11,769 nucleotides of DNA from DASZTU01 sp035547675 (GCA_035547675.1 DASZUI010000210.1:1-11769), one strand, 5' to 3'; shown: positions 1-6,415, numbered from the stretch's first letter. The notes: generated from the sequence alone by a model not told the origin. Translations and numbers: made by a program.

Positions 1-18
1 GAGCGGTGCGTGGCTGAG

Positions 19-213
19 GGCAGCGCGCGCTGAAACTGGATTCCCGCCTTCGCGGGAATGACGAAGCGAGTGAGGCACGGCCTTGCCCCGGACCCGGCCG
101 TCATTCCCGCGAAGGCGGGAATCCAGTTTGCCGGTTTGCCAGCAAACAGAGGCGGCCCTTCAGAGCCGCGCTACGCCGTCGCATCAAAAGGCTGGTCGAG
201 GCGAATGCCTCGT
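19..213 (-). repeat. Composite dispersed repeat, copy 1 (REP doublet plus flanking module)
   Basis: Two arms at 33-62 and 100-129 form a perfect 30-bp inverted repeat. Each arm is itself a small hairpin (ATTCCCGC-CTTC-GCGGGAAT). The 37-bp loop (63-99) starts GAAGCGAG. A flanking module follows at about 130-213, including the palindrome GAGGCGAATGCCTC at 198-211; read on the minus strand it matches the modules at 6017-6100 and 6416-6503. The ORFs that cross this stretch are repeat-derived, so I see no gene in 1-258. The layout resembles paired REP elements or a tiny non-autonomous element; no transposase is present here. Confidence 0.85.
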
Positions 214-258
214 CGAGGCTCGGCTTCATCTCGCGCGGCTGAACGGCCGCGGTGGCAT

Positions 259-567
259 TCAGCGGATCGGCAGCGGAGTAATCCCGTCGATCCGCCCGAG
301 GCAGTAATTGTAGTCAATGAGATAGAGGCGATTGCCCTTGCTGGCCCGAACCCGGATCACCGATTCCAGCGGTGCGCTCAGCGTGATGTGCGTGTAGCCC
401 TTGGCCGCGAAAATCTGGCGGATCTGGTAGTCCGTCTGGCACATCAGCGGGTCGAAGGAGAGGCCGCCATCGTGATTGCGATGGATCAATTGCGCCGAGG
501 CCGGCGAAGCCGCCGCCATCAGGGCCACGAGGACCAGCAGGAAACCGTTTCGCGTGCGCTCGAACAT
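259..567 (-). CDS. Small secreted protein of unknown function
   Basis: Encodes 102 residues. I chose the ATG at 567 because GGAGGAG lies about 5 bases upstream of it; two in-frame ATGs further upstream lack such a site. Residues 1 to about 26 form a clear signal peptide (Arg-containing start, a hydrophobic stretch Leu-Val-Leu-Val-Ala-Leu, then Ala-Ser-Ala-Gln), so the mature protein is probably periplasmic. The mature part is about 75 residues with two cysteines (in the Met-Cys-Gln-Thr-Asp-Tyr and Tyr-Asn-Tyr-Cys-Leu-Gly contexts) that could form a disulfide. Its pattern of one helix followed by beta strands (GYTHITL..., RVRASKGNRLYLIDYNYC) resembles short PepSY-like folds and small hypothetical proteins I associate with rhizobia, but I cannot assign a function. 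It lies 58 bases downstream of the SH3-domain gene on the same strand, so the two may be co-transcribed. Confidence 0.75.
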   Translation of the reverse strand: MFERTRNGFLLVLVALMAAASPASAQLIHRNHDGGLSFDPLMCQTDYQIRQIFAAKGYTHITLSAPLESVIRVRASKGNRLYLIDYNYCLGRIDGITPLPIR

Positions 568-625
568 TCCGCTCCTCCGCATGCCGCTGCGATTAAACGC
601 CGGCAATGCCGCGGTGTTCCGGGCC

Positions 626-1270
626 TCAGTGCAGGTCGAGCTTCACCGAGGCGGCCGGGGTCGAAATCGAGACGCCGAGCCCGCCGCCGCCCAGGCCGAC
701 GCTCGCGCCCAATCCATGGCTGCCGGAATCGTCGCTGTCGCCGCCGCTGCGGCCATTGCCGTCCGAGCCGCCCGAATTGCCGCGCCCGCCGTCGCCGGCA
801 CTGCCGCTCGCCGCCTGTCCCGGGCTGCCCTGTCCCGAACTCTCATGGCTGGCGCTCTCATGGCCGGCAGTGCTGAAGCTGCTGCCATGATCGCCGCGGC
901 CGCTGTCGGAAGTGTCCGCGACATTGGCGCTGCGCACGACCGCCCGGCCGTCGCCCGTCGAACCGCCGCTGTCGCTGCGATTGCCGCCCCCGCCCGCCGA
1001 CCTGAGCGAGTTGAGTGGTGCCCAGCCCTGGCCTGTTTCGTGTTGGACGAGGCACCAGCTCGAACCGGCATTGCACCAAAGTACGTCGATCTGCGTGCCG
1101 GTGTCCACCCGGTCGGTCACCGCGAAGCCGTCGCCCGGACCGCCATGCAGCGTCAGCGCCGAATGCGTATAGAGCTTCCCGGCATGCGCGGCGCCGCCCA
1201 GCGCGGCGGTAATCGCGAAGGTCAGGGTGGCGACTTCTGTCGCGCGACATAGAAAACGAGGCGGCTTCAT
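626..1270 (-). CDS. Secreted bacterial SH3-domain protein with a Gly/Ser-rich tail
   Basis: Encodes 214 residues from the ATG at 1270. A GGAAGGA element lies about 10 bases upstream, and this start puts the signal peptide at the N-terminus; an in-frame ATG at 1333 would add 21 residues in front. Residues 1-30 look like a Sec signal peptide ending Ala-His-Ala. Residues 31 to about 90 form a bacterial SH3 domain: a Gly-Gly-Pro-Gly turn, a Gly-Thr-Gln-Ile-Asp-Val strand, then Trp-Cys-Leu-Val and Gly-Trp-Ala-Pro-Leu, with a Cys-X6-Cys pair (residues 66 and 73). Such domains often bind cell-wall peptides or act as structural modules. Residues 91 to about 190 are low-complexity, rich in Gly, Ser and Asp. 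The last 25 residues become an alternating Gly/Val/Leu stretch ending Val-Lys-Leu-Asp-Leu-His. I infer an exported envelope protein; its partner is unknown. It lies 82 bases downstream of the monooxygenase gene on the same strand. Confidence 0.8.
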   Translation of the reverse strand: MKPPRFLCRATEVATLTFAITAALGGAAHAGKLYTHSALTLHGGPGDGFAVTDRVDTGTQIDVLWCNAGSSWCLVQHETGQGWAPLNSLRSAGGGGNRSDSGGSTGDGRAVVRSANVADTSDSGRGDHGSSFSTAGHESASHESSGQGSPGQAASGSAGDGGRGNSGGSDGNGRSGGDSDDSGSHGLGASVGLGGGGLGVSISTPAASVKLDLH

Positions 1271-1352
1271 CCGCAGCCCGTCCTTCCGACCGTCAGGTTC
1301 GTCATGCCCCGCAACGCTCAAACGTAGGGCCATGTACGTATGAATGCAAATC

Positions 1353-2585
1353 TCACAACAGATCGTAAGCGATTCGCTCCGGGCGAATGCCGATCCCTAT
1401 GAAACCGGCGGGCAATACTTGCAATGCGGGCCAGCGGTCAAGGAGCCGCAGGAAGAAAGGCGGTTTCAGCGTCCGGCCCGCCAGCGTCGGCACCACCACC
1501 CGGTTCTGGATAAACACCTGAACCGCCTGCACGACCCGGGTGGGCAACTGCCGCCGCCGGCGCACCCCGTCGAGCGCCGCTTCGAGCACCGGGCCGCCGC
1601 CCTTGAGCGTGGGCGCGAGCAAATTGGCCGCGGCAACGGCGTCCTGGATGGCCATGTTGATGCCCACCCCGCCGATCGGCGACATGGCATGCGCCGCATC
1701 CCCGATGCACAGCAGCCCCGGCCGCGACCAGTGCTCCAGCCGGTCCACGGCGACGCTGAGCAGCTTCACGTCGTCCCAGCTCTTCACGTCATCGATATGC
1801 GGCCTGAGATAAGTGGCTGTTTCCGCTATCGTTTCGCGGAAGGCTTCGAGCGGCCCGGCCTTGACCGCCTCGGCCCCGCCCTTGCGAATGACGAAGGCGC
1901 ATTGCCAATAGTCGCCGCGATCGATGGTGACGAGCACATGGCCGCGGTCGATATGCCCGAAACCTTGTTCGGCGCCCTCCTGCTTGCCGACCCGGAACCA
2001 CAGCACGTCGATAGGGGCGGCGAGCGTCTTGACCTCGAGCCCCGCCTGCCGGCGAAGGGTGGAACTCCGCCCGTCCGCCGCCACCACGAGCCCGGCCCTG
2101 ATCTCCATCTCCCCTTCGGGCGCCTTCGCGCTGACCCCGACCACGCGTCCGCCCTCGACGATGAGCTGGCGGGCCTCGGTCGACATCATCAGCCGGAAAC
2201 TCGGCAGCTTCGCCGCTTCCTCGGCCAGGAAATCGAGGAAATCCCATTGCGGCATGAAGGCGATGAAGGGATATTTCACCTTCAGCCGGCTGAAATCGGC
2301 GATGCGGAAGCTTTCCTTGCCGATCTGCCCGGATATATGCCGCAATTCCTGGTGCGGCCGCTGCAGGAAGCGTTCGTCGAGCCCGAGTTCCGCCAGCACC
2401 TCCAGCGTCGAGGGATGGACCGTATCGCCGCGGAAATCGCGCAGGAAGTCGGCGTGCTTTTCGAGCACCACGACCTCCACCCCGGCGCGGGCGAGAAGAT
2501 AGCCGAGCATCATGCCGGCCGGCCCGCCGCCCGCCACCAGGCAGCGCGTCTCCATGCGGCCGGTATTCCGAGAATCGTCGGCCAT
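1353..2585 (-). CDS. FAD-dependent monooxygenase (UbiH / PHBH-like)
   Basis: Encodes 410 residues, the usual size for a single-component group A flavin monooxygenase. The ATG at 2585 has GGGAGGGG about 6 bases upstream. All three family fingerprints are visible: the Rossmann motif GGGPAG at residues 19-24 with the adenosine-binding Glu at 42, the DG motif at 171-172 (Ala-Ala-Asp-Gly-Arg-Ser-Ser), and the GD motif at 295-296 (Ile-Gly-Asp-Ala-Ala-His-Ala-Met-Ser-Pro) followed by Gly-Val-Gly-Ile-Asn-Met. Enzymes of this class use NAD(P)H and oxygen to hydroxylate aromatic or polyprenyl substrates, and some relatives are halogenases or reductases. The substrate cannot be read from the sequence. 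No ubiquinone or catabolic genes are adjacent, so I do not call it a ubiquinone hydroxylase. It is divergent from the pcm-like gene across 155 bases. Confidence 0.92.
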   Translation of the reverse strand: MADDSRNTGRMETRCLVAGGGPAGMMLGYLLARAGVEVVVLEKHADFLRDFRGDTVHPSTLEVLAELGLDERFLQRPHQELRHISGQIGKESFRIADFSRLKVKYPFIAFMPQWDFLDFLAEEAAKLPSFRLMMSTEARQLIVEGGRVVGVSAKAPEGEMEIRAGLVVAADGRSSTLRRQAGLEVKTLAAPIDVLWFRVGKQEGAEQGFGHIDRGHVLVTIDRGDYWQCAFVIRKGGAEAVKAGPLEAFRETIAETATYLRPHIDDVKSWDDVKLLSVAVDRLEHWSRPGLLCIGDAAHAMSPIGGVGINMAIQDAVAAANLLAPTLKGGGPVLEAALDGVRRRRQLPTRVVQAVQVFIQNRVVVPTLAGRTLKPPFFLRLLDRWPALQVLPAGFIGIGIRPERIAYDLL

Positions 2586-2651
2586 CGGGTTCCCCTCCCA
2601 GTCGCGCGCAGTCTAGCCCCGCCGCGCGCCCGGACAAGGCGGGGCCGATAC

Positions 2652-2678
2652 AATTGCCGCGCCCGAATTGCCGCGCCC
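2652..2678. repeat. 14-bp tandem repeat in the divergent intergenic region
   Basis: The unit AATTGCCGCGCCCG occurs at 2652-2665 and again at 2666-2678, missing its last base. It lies between the divergently transcribed monooxygenase and methyltransferase genes. A TACAAT hexamer at 2649-2654 overlaps its start and resembles a -10 box, but I see no matching -35 element. It could be replication slippage or a paired regulator-binding site. Confidence 0.6.
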
Positions 2679-2740
2679 TTGAACCGCGGAGCCGCCAAGG
2701 CTAAGCATCGCGCGGGTTCCCTTTGGCCAGGAAAGCGCAG

Positions 2741-3403
2741 ATGCCCGATTTCGTCCTCGCCCGCAGGAAGATGGTCGAGAATCAACTCATGACCAACGCG
2801 GTTACCGATCGCCGCCTGCTCGGCGTCATGGGCCAGGTGCCGCGCGAACTCTTCGTGCCCGAGGACCGGCGCGAACTCGCCTATATCGACGACGCCCACC
2901 GCCTCAACGCAGCCACCCCGCCGCGCTGCCTCGCGGCGCCCGCGACCTTCGCCCGCCTGGTGCAGCTTGCCGGCGTCACCGGGGCCGACCGCGTCCTCGA
3001 TCTGGGCTGCGGCACCGGCTATTCGGCCGCGGTATTGGCCGGGCTCGCCGCCGCCGTTATCGGCGTCGAATCGGATCCGGCGCTCGCCGCCGCCGCCCGC
3101 ACCAATCTCGCCGCGCTCGGCATCCGCCATGCCGAAATCCTTGTCGGCCCGCTGGCCGCGGGGGCCAAGGCGCAGGGCCCCTACGACGTGATTCTGCTCG
3201 AAGGACAAGTGGATAGGGTGCCCGAAACGCTGTTTGCGCAGCTCGCCCAGGGCGGCCGGCTGGTGGCCGTGGTGCGCCAGGGGGCGACCGGGGTTGCGGA
3301 ACTCCATGTCAAATCGGGCCGCGACGTCGCCGGGCGCGCCGAGTTCAACGCCGTTTTGCCGCCGCTCGAGGCGCCGCCGGCCGAGCCGGTCTTCGTGTTC
3401 TGA
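2741..3403 (+). CDS. pcm: Protein-L-isoaspartate O-methyltransferase family protein
   Basis: Encodes 220 residues. The ATG at 2741 is preceded by AGGAAA about 6 bases upstream, which I prefer to an in-frame TTG at 2723. PIMT enzymes use S-adenosylmethionine to methylate abnormal isoaspartyl residues for protein repair. Visible are the N-terminal PIMT-like stretch (Met-Val-Glu-Asn-Gln-Leu ... Val-Pro-Arg-Glu-Leu-Phe-Val-Pro, residues 11-40), SAM motif I VLDLGCGTGYSA at 85-96, an acidic ribose contact in Gly-Val-Glu-Ser-Asp (108-112), and a Tyr-Asp-Val-Ile-Leu-Leu-Glu-Gly strand (148-155). The region where classical enzymes have a Gln-Thr-Ile-Ser-Gln-Pro-type active-site motif reads instead Arg-Cys-Leu-Ala-Ala-Pro (62-67). 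The methyltransferase fold is secure, but isoaspartate repair activity is not. It lies just upstream of tolC, an order I recall from rhizobia. Confidence 0.88.
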   Translation: MPDFVLARRKMVENQLMTNAVTDRRLLGVMGQVPRELFVPEDRRELAYIDDAHRLNAATPPRCLAAPATFARLVQLAGVTGADRVLDLGCGTGYSAAVLAGLAAAVIGVESDPALAAAARTNLAALGIRHAEILVGPLAAGAKAQGPYDVILLEGQVDRVPETLFAQLAQGGRLVAVVRQGATGVAELHVKSGRDVAGRAEFNAVLPPLEAPPAEPVFVF

Positions 3404-3405
3404 GC

Positions 3406-3430
3406 CGCTTCGGGTCGTCGAACCGAAGCG
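3406..3430 (+). terminator. Hairpin just after the pcm-like stop codon
   Basis: CGCTTCGG (3406-3413) pairs perfectly with CCGAAGCG (3423-3430) around a 9-base loop, starting 3 bases after the TGA at 3401-3403. There is no T tract, so it is either a weak or factor-dependent terminator or an mRNA 3'-end stabilising hairpin. Confidence 0.4.
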
Positions 3431-3500
3431 CCGCCGGCCGGGTGTTGCCGCCCAGGCACGCCGCTGTGGAATTGTGTCGCGCGGGACGGGAATGCGCGCG

Positions 3501-3515
3501 TTAACAGGTTGTTAA
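3501..3515 (+). promoter_or_regulatory. CtrA-type box (TTAA-N7-TTAA) upstream of tolC
   Basis: The sequence reads TTAA, seven bases (CAGGTTG), TTAA: a perfect match to the full-length site of the alphaproteobacterial cell-cycle regulator CtrA. It ends 45 bases before the tolC ATG, a position compatible with direct contact with a promoter. It sits in a GC-rich intergenic stretch where paired TTAA words are unlikely by chance. CtrA control of tolC is inferred. Confidence 0.55.
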
Positions 3516-3560
3516 GGGCTGGGCCGGGGCCTAATGTGCCGCTCGCAGGAGGCCCGTGTA

Positions 3561-4976
3561 ATGTTTTTCTCACCTAGTTTGCGTCTGGGCGCGTTTGTTG
3601 TTGCGCTCGCTGGTCTGTCCGCCTCCGCGGCCCAGGCCGAGTCCCTGAAGGCGGCGCTGACTGCCGCCTATGCTCATAATCCGACGATCACCTCGGCGCT
3701 GACGGCGGTGAAGGTCGCCTCCGAAAGCATCGCCCTGAGAAAGGCCGCAACGCTGCCGACCATCGGTGCGACGGCCGGCATTTCGGACAGCTTCTCGTCG
3801 CTGCCCACCCTCGGGGGCATTGCCAACAGCCCCAGCGCCTCGGTGGGCCTGGGCTATAACCAGACGCTGTTCGACAATCACAAGACCGACGCGCAGGTCG
3901 AGCAGGCCCGCGCCCTGGTCGAGGTGGCGACGCAGCAGCTGCGCAGCACCGAGGCCAGCGTGCTGACCAGCGTCGTCCAGGCCTATATGAACGTCATCCT
4001 CAATACGCAGCTCGTGCAGTTGCGCACCGATACGGTGACCTTCTACCAGAGCCAGGTGAAGGCCGCGCAGGACCGGCAGAACATCGGCGAGGGCACCAAG
4101 ATCGACGTGGCCCAGGCGCAGGCGTCCCTGGCCTCCGCCGTCGCGGCACAGAAGGCCGCTCAGGCTTCGCTGCAGACCGCCCAGGCCAGCTATCTGCACT
4201 GGGTCGGCCACAAGCCGCTGAATCTCAGCTCCGACTACAATTTCGGCACGTTGATCCCGGTCACCGTGGACCGGGCGCTCGCGCTCGCCGATTCGATCAA
4301 TCCCGCGATCCTCGCCGCCAAGGCCAGTATTCGCGCCGCGCAGGCCGGCACCGATGCCGCCATCGCCGCCTTCGGTCCTTCGGTCGGCCTGTCGGGCTCG
4401 ATCGGCCCCACCTTCACCGGCAGCTTCGGCGCGCCGGCCGGGACGGGCACGGGCGGTACGGCCGCGCTCGCCGGCAAGGTGGGCCTGTCGCTCTCCCTGC
4501 CGATCTATGCGGGCGGCGCCCTCGGGGCGGCCGAGCGCTCGGCCAATCTCAGCGAGATCAAGTCGAGCCTCGACGCCCAGGCGGCGATCGACCAGGTGAA
4601 CGAGGCGGTGGTCACCGCCTGGAGCACGCTGCAGAACGCTTCCGCGCAGATCGAATCGGCCAAGTCCGCCGTCGACGCCGGCCAGCTCGCTCTGCAGGGC
4701 GTGATCCAGGAGCGCGATGTCGGTCAGAAGACGACGCTCGACGTGCTGAACCAGGAAGCCACCCTCACCACCTCCAAGGAGGCGCTGATCAGCGCCAGCG
4801 CCAACAAGATCATCGCCGCCTTCGCGCTCATCGCCACGACGGGCAAGATGTCGCCGCACGATCTCGGCCTCAACACGCCGACCAAATCGGCAACGGCCTA
4901 TACCGCCGAGGTCGAGGACACCTACGAGGAACTGCACACCATCCAGCCGCTGCCGCGTCCCGCCTGGCGCCGCTGA
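3561..4976 (+). CDS. tolC: TolC-family outer-membrane channel
   Basis: Encodes 471 residues, typical for TolC. The ATG at 3561 has AGGAGG 8 bases upstream, so I prefer it to the in-frame ATG at 3534. Residues 1-26 form a signal peptide ending Ala-Gln-Ala before Glu-Ser. The mature protein shows the two-fold repeat of the outer-membrane efflux (OEP) fold: long Ala/Gln-rich helices in each half, with equivalent turns Gly-Glu-Gly-Thr-Lys-Ile-Asp-Val near residue 176 and Asp-Val-Gly-Gln-Lys-Thr-Thr-Leu-Asp-Val near 386. A Gly/Thr/Ala-rich insert near 280-305 fits one of the beta-barrel strand regions. The trimer forms the outer-membrane exit duct for RND pumps and type I secretion. No pump or adaptor gene is adjacent, so it is probably the shared, general-purpose TolC. 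A CtrA-type box lies upstream, and two terminators follow. Confidence 0.95.
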   Translation: MFFSPSLRLGAFVVALAGLSASAAQAESLKAALTAAYAHNPTITSALTAVKVASESIALRKAATLPTIGATAGISDSFSSLPTLGGIANSPSASVGLGYNQTLFDNHKTDAQVEQARALVEVATQQLRSTEASVLTSVVQAYMNVILNTQLVQLRTDTVTFYQSQVKAAQDRQNIGEGTKIDVAQAQASLASAVAAQKAAQASLQTAQASYLHWVGHKPLNLSSDYNFGTLIPVTVDRALALADSINPAILAAKASIRAAQAGTDAAIAAFGPSVGLSGSIGPTFTGSFGAPAGTGTGGTAALAGKVGLSLSLPIYAGGALGAAERSANLSEIKSSLDAQAAIDQVNEAVVTAWSTLQNASAQIESAKSAVDAGQLALQGVIQERDVGQKTTLDVLNQEATLTTSKEALISASANKIIAAFALIATTGKMSPHDLGLNTPTKSATAYTAEVEDTYEELHTIQPLPRPAWRR

Positions 4977-4994
4977 TCCGGCTATCACGACCAG

Positions 4995-5025
4995 AAGCCG
5001 GCCCGACAGGGCCGGTTTCTTTTTT
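4995..5025 (+). terminator. Intrinsic terminator of tolC
   Basis: A 10-bp stem (4995-5004 with 5009-5018, one G-T wobble, otherwise Watson-Crick) closes a 4-base loop GACA and runs into a T tract ending at 5025. It starts 18 bases after the tolC stop codon and is a textbook Rho-independent terminator. Confidence 0.92.
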
Positions 5026-5029
5026 GCCC

Positions 5030-5055
5030 AGCCGGCCCGACGAGCCGGTTCTTTT
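5030..5055 (+). terminator. Second, degenerate terminator copy
   Basis: The sequence AGCCGGCCCGAC of the first terminator recurs directly downstream, followed by GAGCCGG and TTCTTTT. It forms a shorter stem of about 5 bp (CCGGC with GCCGG). It looks like a tandem duplication of the preceding terminator that has since drifted, and it could act as a backup. Confidence 0.7.
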
Positions 5056-5077
5056 GCCCTGACCACATGGTGGCAAA

Positions 5078-5211
5078 GACTCCTCAGCTTTTGGTGGAAG
5101 CCGTCGCGGGAAGCCCGCGCGGCGTTTCGAGCGAGGAGTCGGACGTGTATCATGAATTAACGAATCAGTTCCGGCCGGCGGCTTCGCAGGGGACGTCAGG
5201 CGGGCCGATTC
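5078..5211 (+). promoter_or_regulatory. Cluster of GANTC sites upstream of the popZ-family gene
   Basis: Four GANTC words (the CcrM methylation target of alphaproteobacteria) occur here: GACTC at 5078, GAGTC at 5136, GAATC at 5162 and GATTC at 5207. A TTAACGA half-site-like word sits at about 5158. CcrM methylation state and the GcrA regulator control many cell-cycle promoters. I infer that the popZ-family promoter lies in this 220-bp gap, but I cannot place -35 and -10 boxes. Confidence 0.4.
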
Positions 5212-5275
5212 GCGGAATTTTGCTGGGGCCGCGGCGTTGCGCGGCGGCGCCCCAGGCGGCGAAACGAGGCCATCT

Positions 5276-6016
5276 ATGAACAAGCCTGCCCAAAAAGAAC
5301 CGTCCATGGACGAGATCCTGTCTTCCATCCGCCAGATCATCGCCGACGATGACGCCGGAAAGCCGCGCACCTCGCCCGTCGAGCTGGTTTCCTCGATGGA
5401 TGACGCCGAAATGGCGGATAGCAGTGCCGGTGACACGCTCGAGCTGTCCCAGGCCCAGATCGTTAAGGAGGACTCCGCCGACGAGGCCTCCGTGGTTGAT
5501 TTCAGCGCTTTCGTGGCGGAGCCGGCGGCGGATAGCGAGTTTGGAGGCGAGCAGAGCGCAATGAACGAGGAGGCCGATATGGCTGTTGCCACCCAGATGA
5601 AGGCGGAGTTCGTCGACCCCGATGACGTGGCCTTCGATGCGCCGGAAGCTGCCGCATTCGGAGCGGCCGCCTTCAGCCCGGCCGCCGAGCCGTTCGCCGC
5701 GCCCGAGCCGCGCCCGGCGCTGGCCGCGCCCTCCGTGCGCCAGCGGCCCAGCGCCGCCCAGGCGGCGCCGATGCCCGACCCGACCCTGTCGCAGGATATC
5801 GCCGACGAATTGCTGGAGCCGGCCACCAACGCGGCGGTCAAGGCGAACTTCGCCCGCCTCACCAATTTCGCCATCGGCAATGCCGGCGTCACCATCGAGC
5901 AGGTGATCCGCGATATGCTCCGCCCCATGCTTAAGGAATGGCTGGACGAACACCTTCCCGCCGTCGTCGAGCGCATGGTGGAAAAGGAAATCTCCCGCAT
6001 CGCCAACGGCAATTGA
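5276..6016 (+). CDS. popZ: PopZ-family polar organizing protein (DUF2497)
   Basis: Encodes 246 residues from the ATG at 5276, with GAGG about 6 bases upstream; an in-frame TTG at 5237 has no better support. PopZ self-assembles into a matrix at the cell pole that anchors the chromosome origin through ParB and recruits cell-cycle kinases. Three parts are visible. Residues 8-27 are the conserved N-terminal helix (Glu-Pro-Ser-Met-Asp-Glu-Ile-Leu-Ser-Ser-Ile-Arg-Gln-Ile-Ile), which in Caulobacter recruits client proteins. Residues about 28-170 are an acidic linker that turns Ala/Pro-rich and is probably disordered. Residues about 185-246 are the oligomerisation region with the hallmark Leu-Arg-Pro-Met-Leu-Lys-Glu-Trp-Leu-Asp-Glu-His-Leu-Pro (215-228). 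It is longer than Caulobacter PopZ (177 residues), mostly in the linker. In Agrobacterium the homologue marks the growing pole. It lies between tolC and valS. Confidence 0.92.
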   Translation: MNKPAQKEPSMDEILSSIRQIIADDDAGKPRTSPVELVSSMDDAEMADSSAGDTLELSQAQIVKEDSADEASVVDFSAFVAEPAADSEFGGEQSAMNEEADMAVATQMKAEFVDPDDVAFDAPEAAAFGAAAFSPAAEPFAAPEPRPALAAPSVRQRPSAAQAAPMPDPTLSQDIADELLEPATNAAVKANFARLTNFAIGNAGVTIEQVIRDMLRPMLKEWLDEHLPAVVERMVEKEISRIANGN

Positions 6017-6207
6017 CCAGGCATTCGCCTCGACGGGCCTTTCGATGTGACGGCGTAGGGCGGCTCTAAGGGGCCGCCTTCTGCTTGTTGCCAACCGGCA
6101 AACTGGATTCCCGCCTTCGCGGTAATGACGAAGCGGGCGAGGCACGGCCTTGCCCCGACCCCGGCGTCATTCCCGCGAAGGCGGGAATCCAGTGTCAGCC
6201 CGCGCTG
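6017..6207 (+). repeat. Composite dispersed repeat, copy 2
   Basis: It begins right after the popZ-family stop codon with the module 6017-6100 (GGCATTCGCCTCGAC, GATGTGACGGCGTAG, CTTGTTGCCAACCGGC). An inverted pair of arms follows at 6102-6129 and 6166-6193, with one mismatch where the left arm has GGTAAT for GGGAAT. The loop 6130-6165 starts GAAGCGGG. The tail GTCAGCCCGCGCTGCC matches the complement of the left end of copy 1. The repeat may also serve as the 3' end of the popZ-family transcript. Confidence 0.85.
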
Positions 6208-6239
6208 CCGCCAGTTCCAGGCCGGAATCCATCCTGAGC

Positions 6240-6358
6240 GCTATCAGCGCGCGCTGCCCATCCTTCGAGGCTCCCTCCGGTCGCACCTCAGGATGAGGTA
6301 GCGTTTGTTCCACGACCTCATGGTGAGGTGCGAGGCGAGAGCCGAGCCTCGAACCTTG
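6240..6358. repeat. Degenerate palindromic repeats
   Basis: Two imperfect hairpins lie here. In the first, CATCCT (6259-6264) pairs with AGGATG (6290-6295), and the adjoining GAGG pairs with CCTC. The second, about 6316-6360, has CCTCATGGTGAGG and GCGAGGC facing GCCTCGAACC. Words of this kind are familiar as dispersed intergenic palindromes in alphaproteobacteria. I see no coding function. Confidence 0.6.
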
Positions 6359-6360
6359 AG

Positions 6361-6412
6361 CCACGCGCCCCCTACCTGCCCACATCGAAAATCCGGTCCA
6401 GCCAAATGGCTG
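6361..6412 (+). repeat. Direct repeat, first copy (CCACGCG module)
   Basis: A 52-base module starting CCACGCGCCCCCTACCTG and ending with the small palindrome CCAGCCAAATGGCTGG. It recurs at 6729-6781 with a handful of differences. It directly precedes composite repeat copy 3, so the island looks partly built by duplication. Confidence 0.8.
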
Positions 6413-6415
6413 GTT

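Noticed and set aside
58..876. Long plus-strand ORF of 272 codons through the repeat and across the two secreted-protein genes
   Set aside because: It starts inside a dispersed repeat, is extremely Arg/Pro-rich, and runs antisense to two genes with signal peptides and good ribosome sites.
1344..2792. Plus-strand ORF of 482 codons opposite the monooxygenase gene
   Set aside because: The minus strand has all three flavin monooxygenase motifs; the plus ORF is a GC-rich antisense artefact with no recognisable domain.
3570..5153. Minus-strand ORF of 527 codons opposite tolC
   Set aside because: It is antisense to a clear TolC with signal peptide and two-fold repeat, and has the Arg/Gly-rich composition of a shadow frame.
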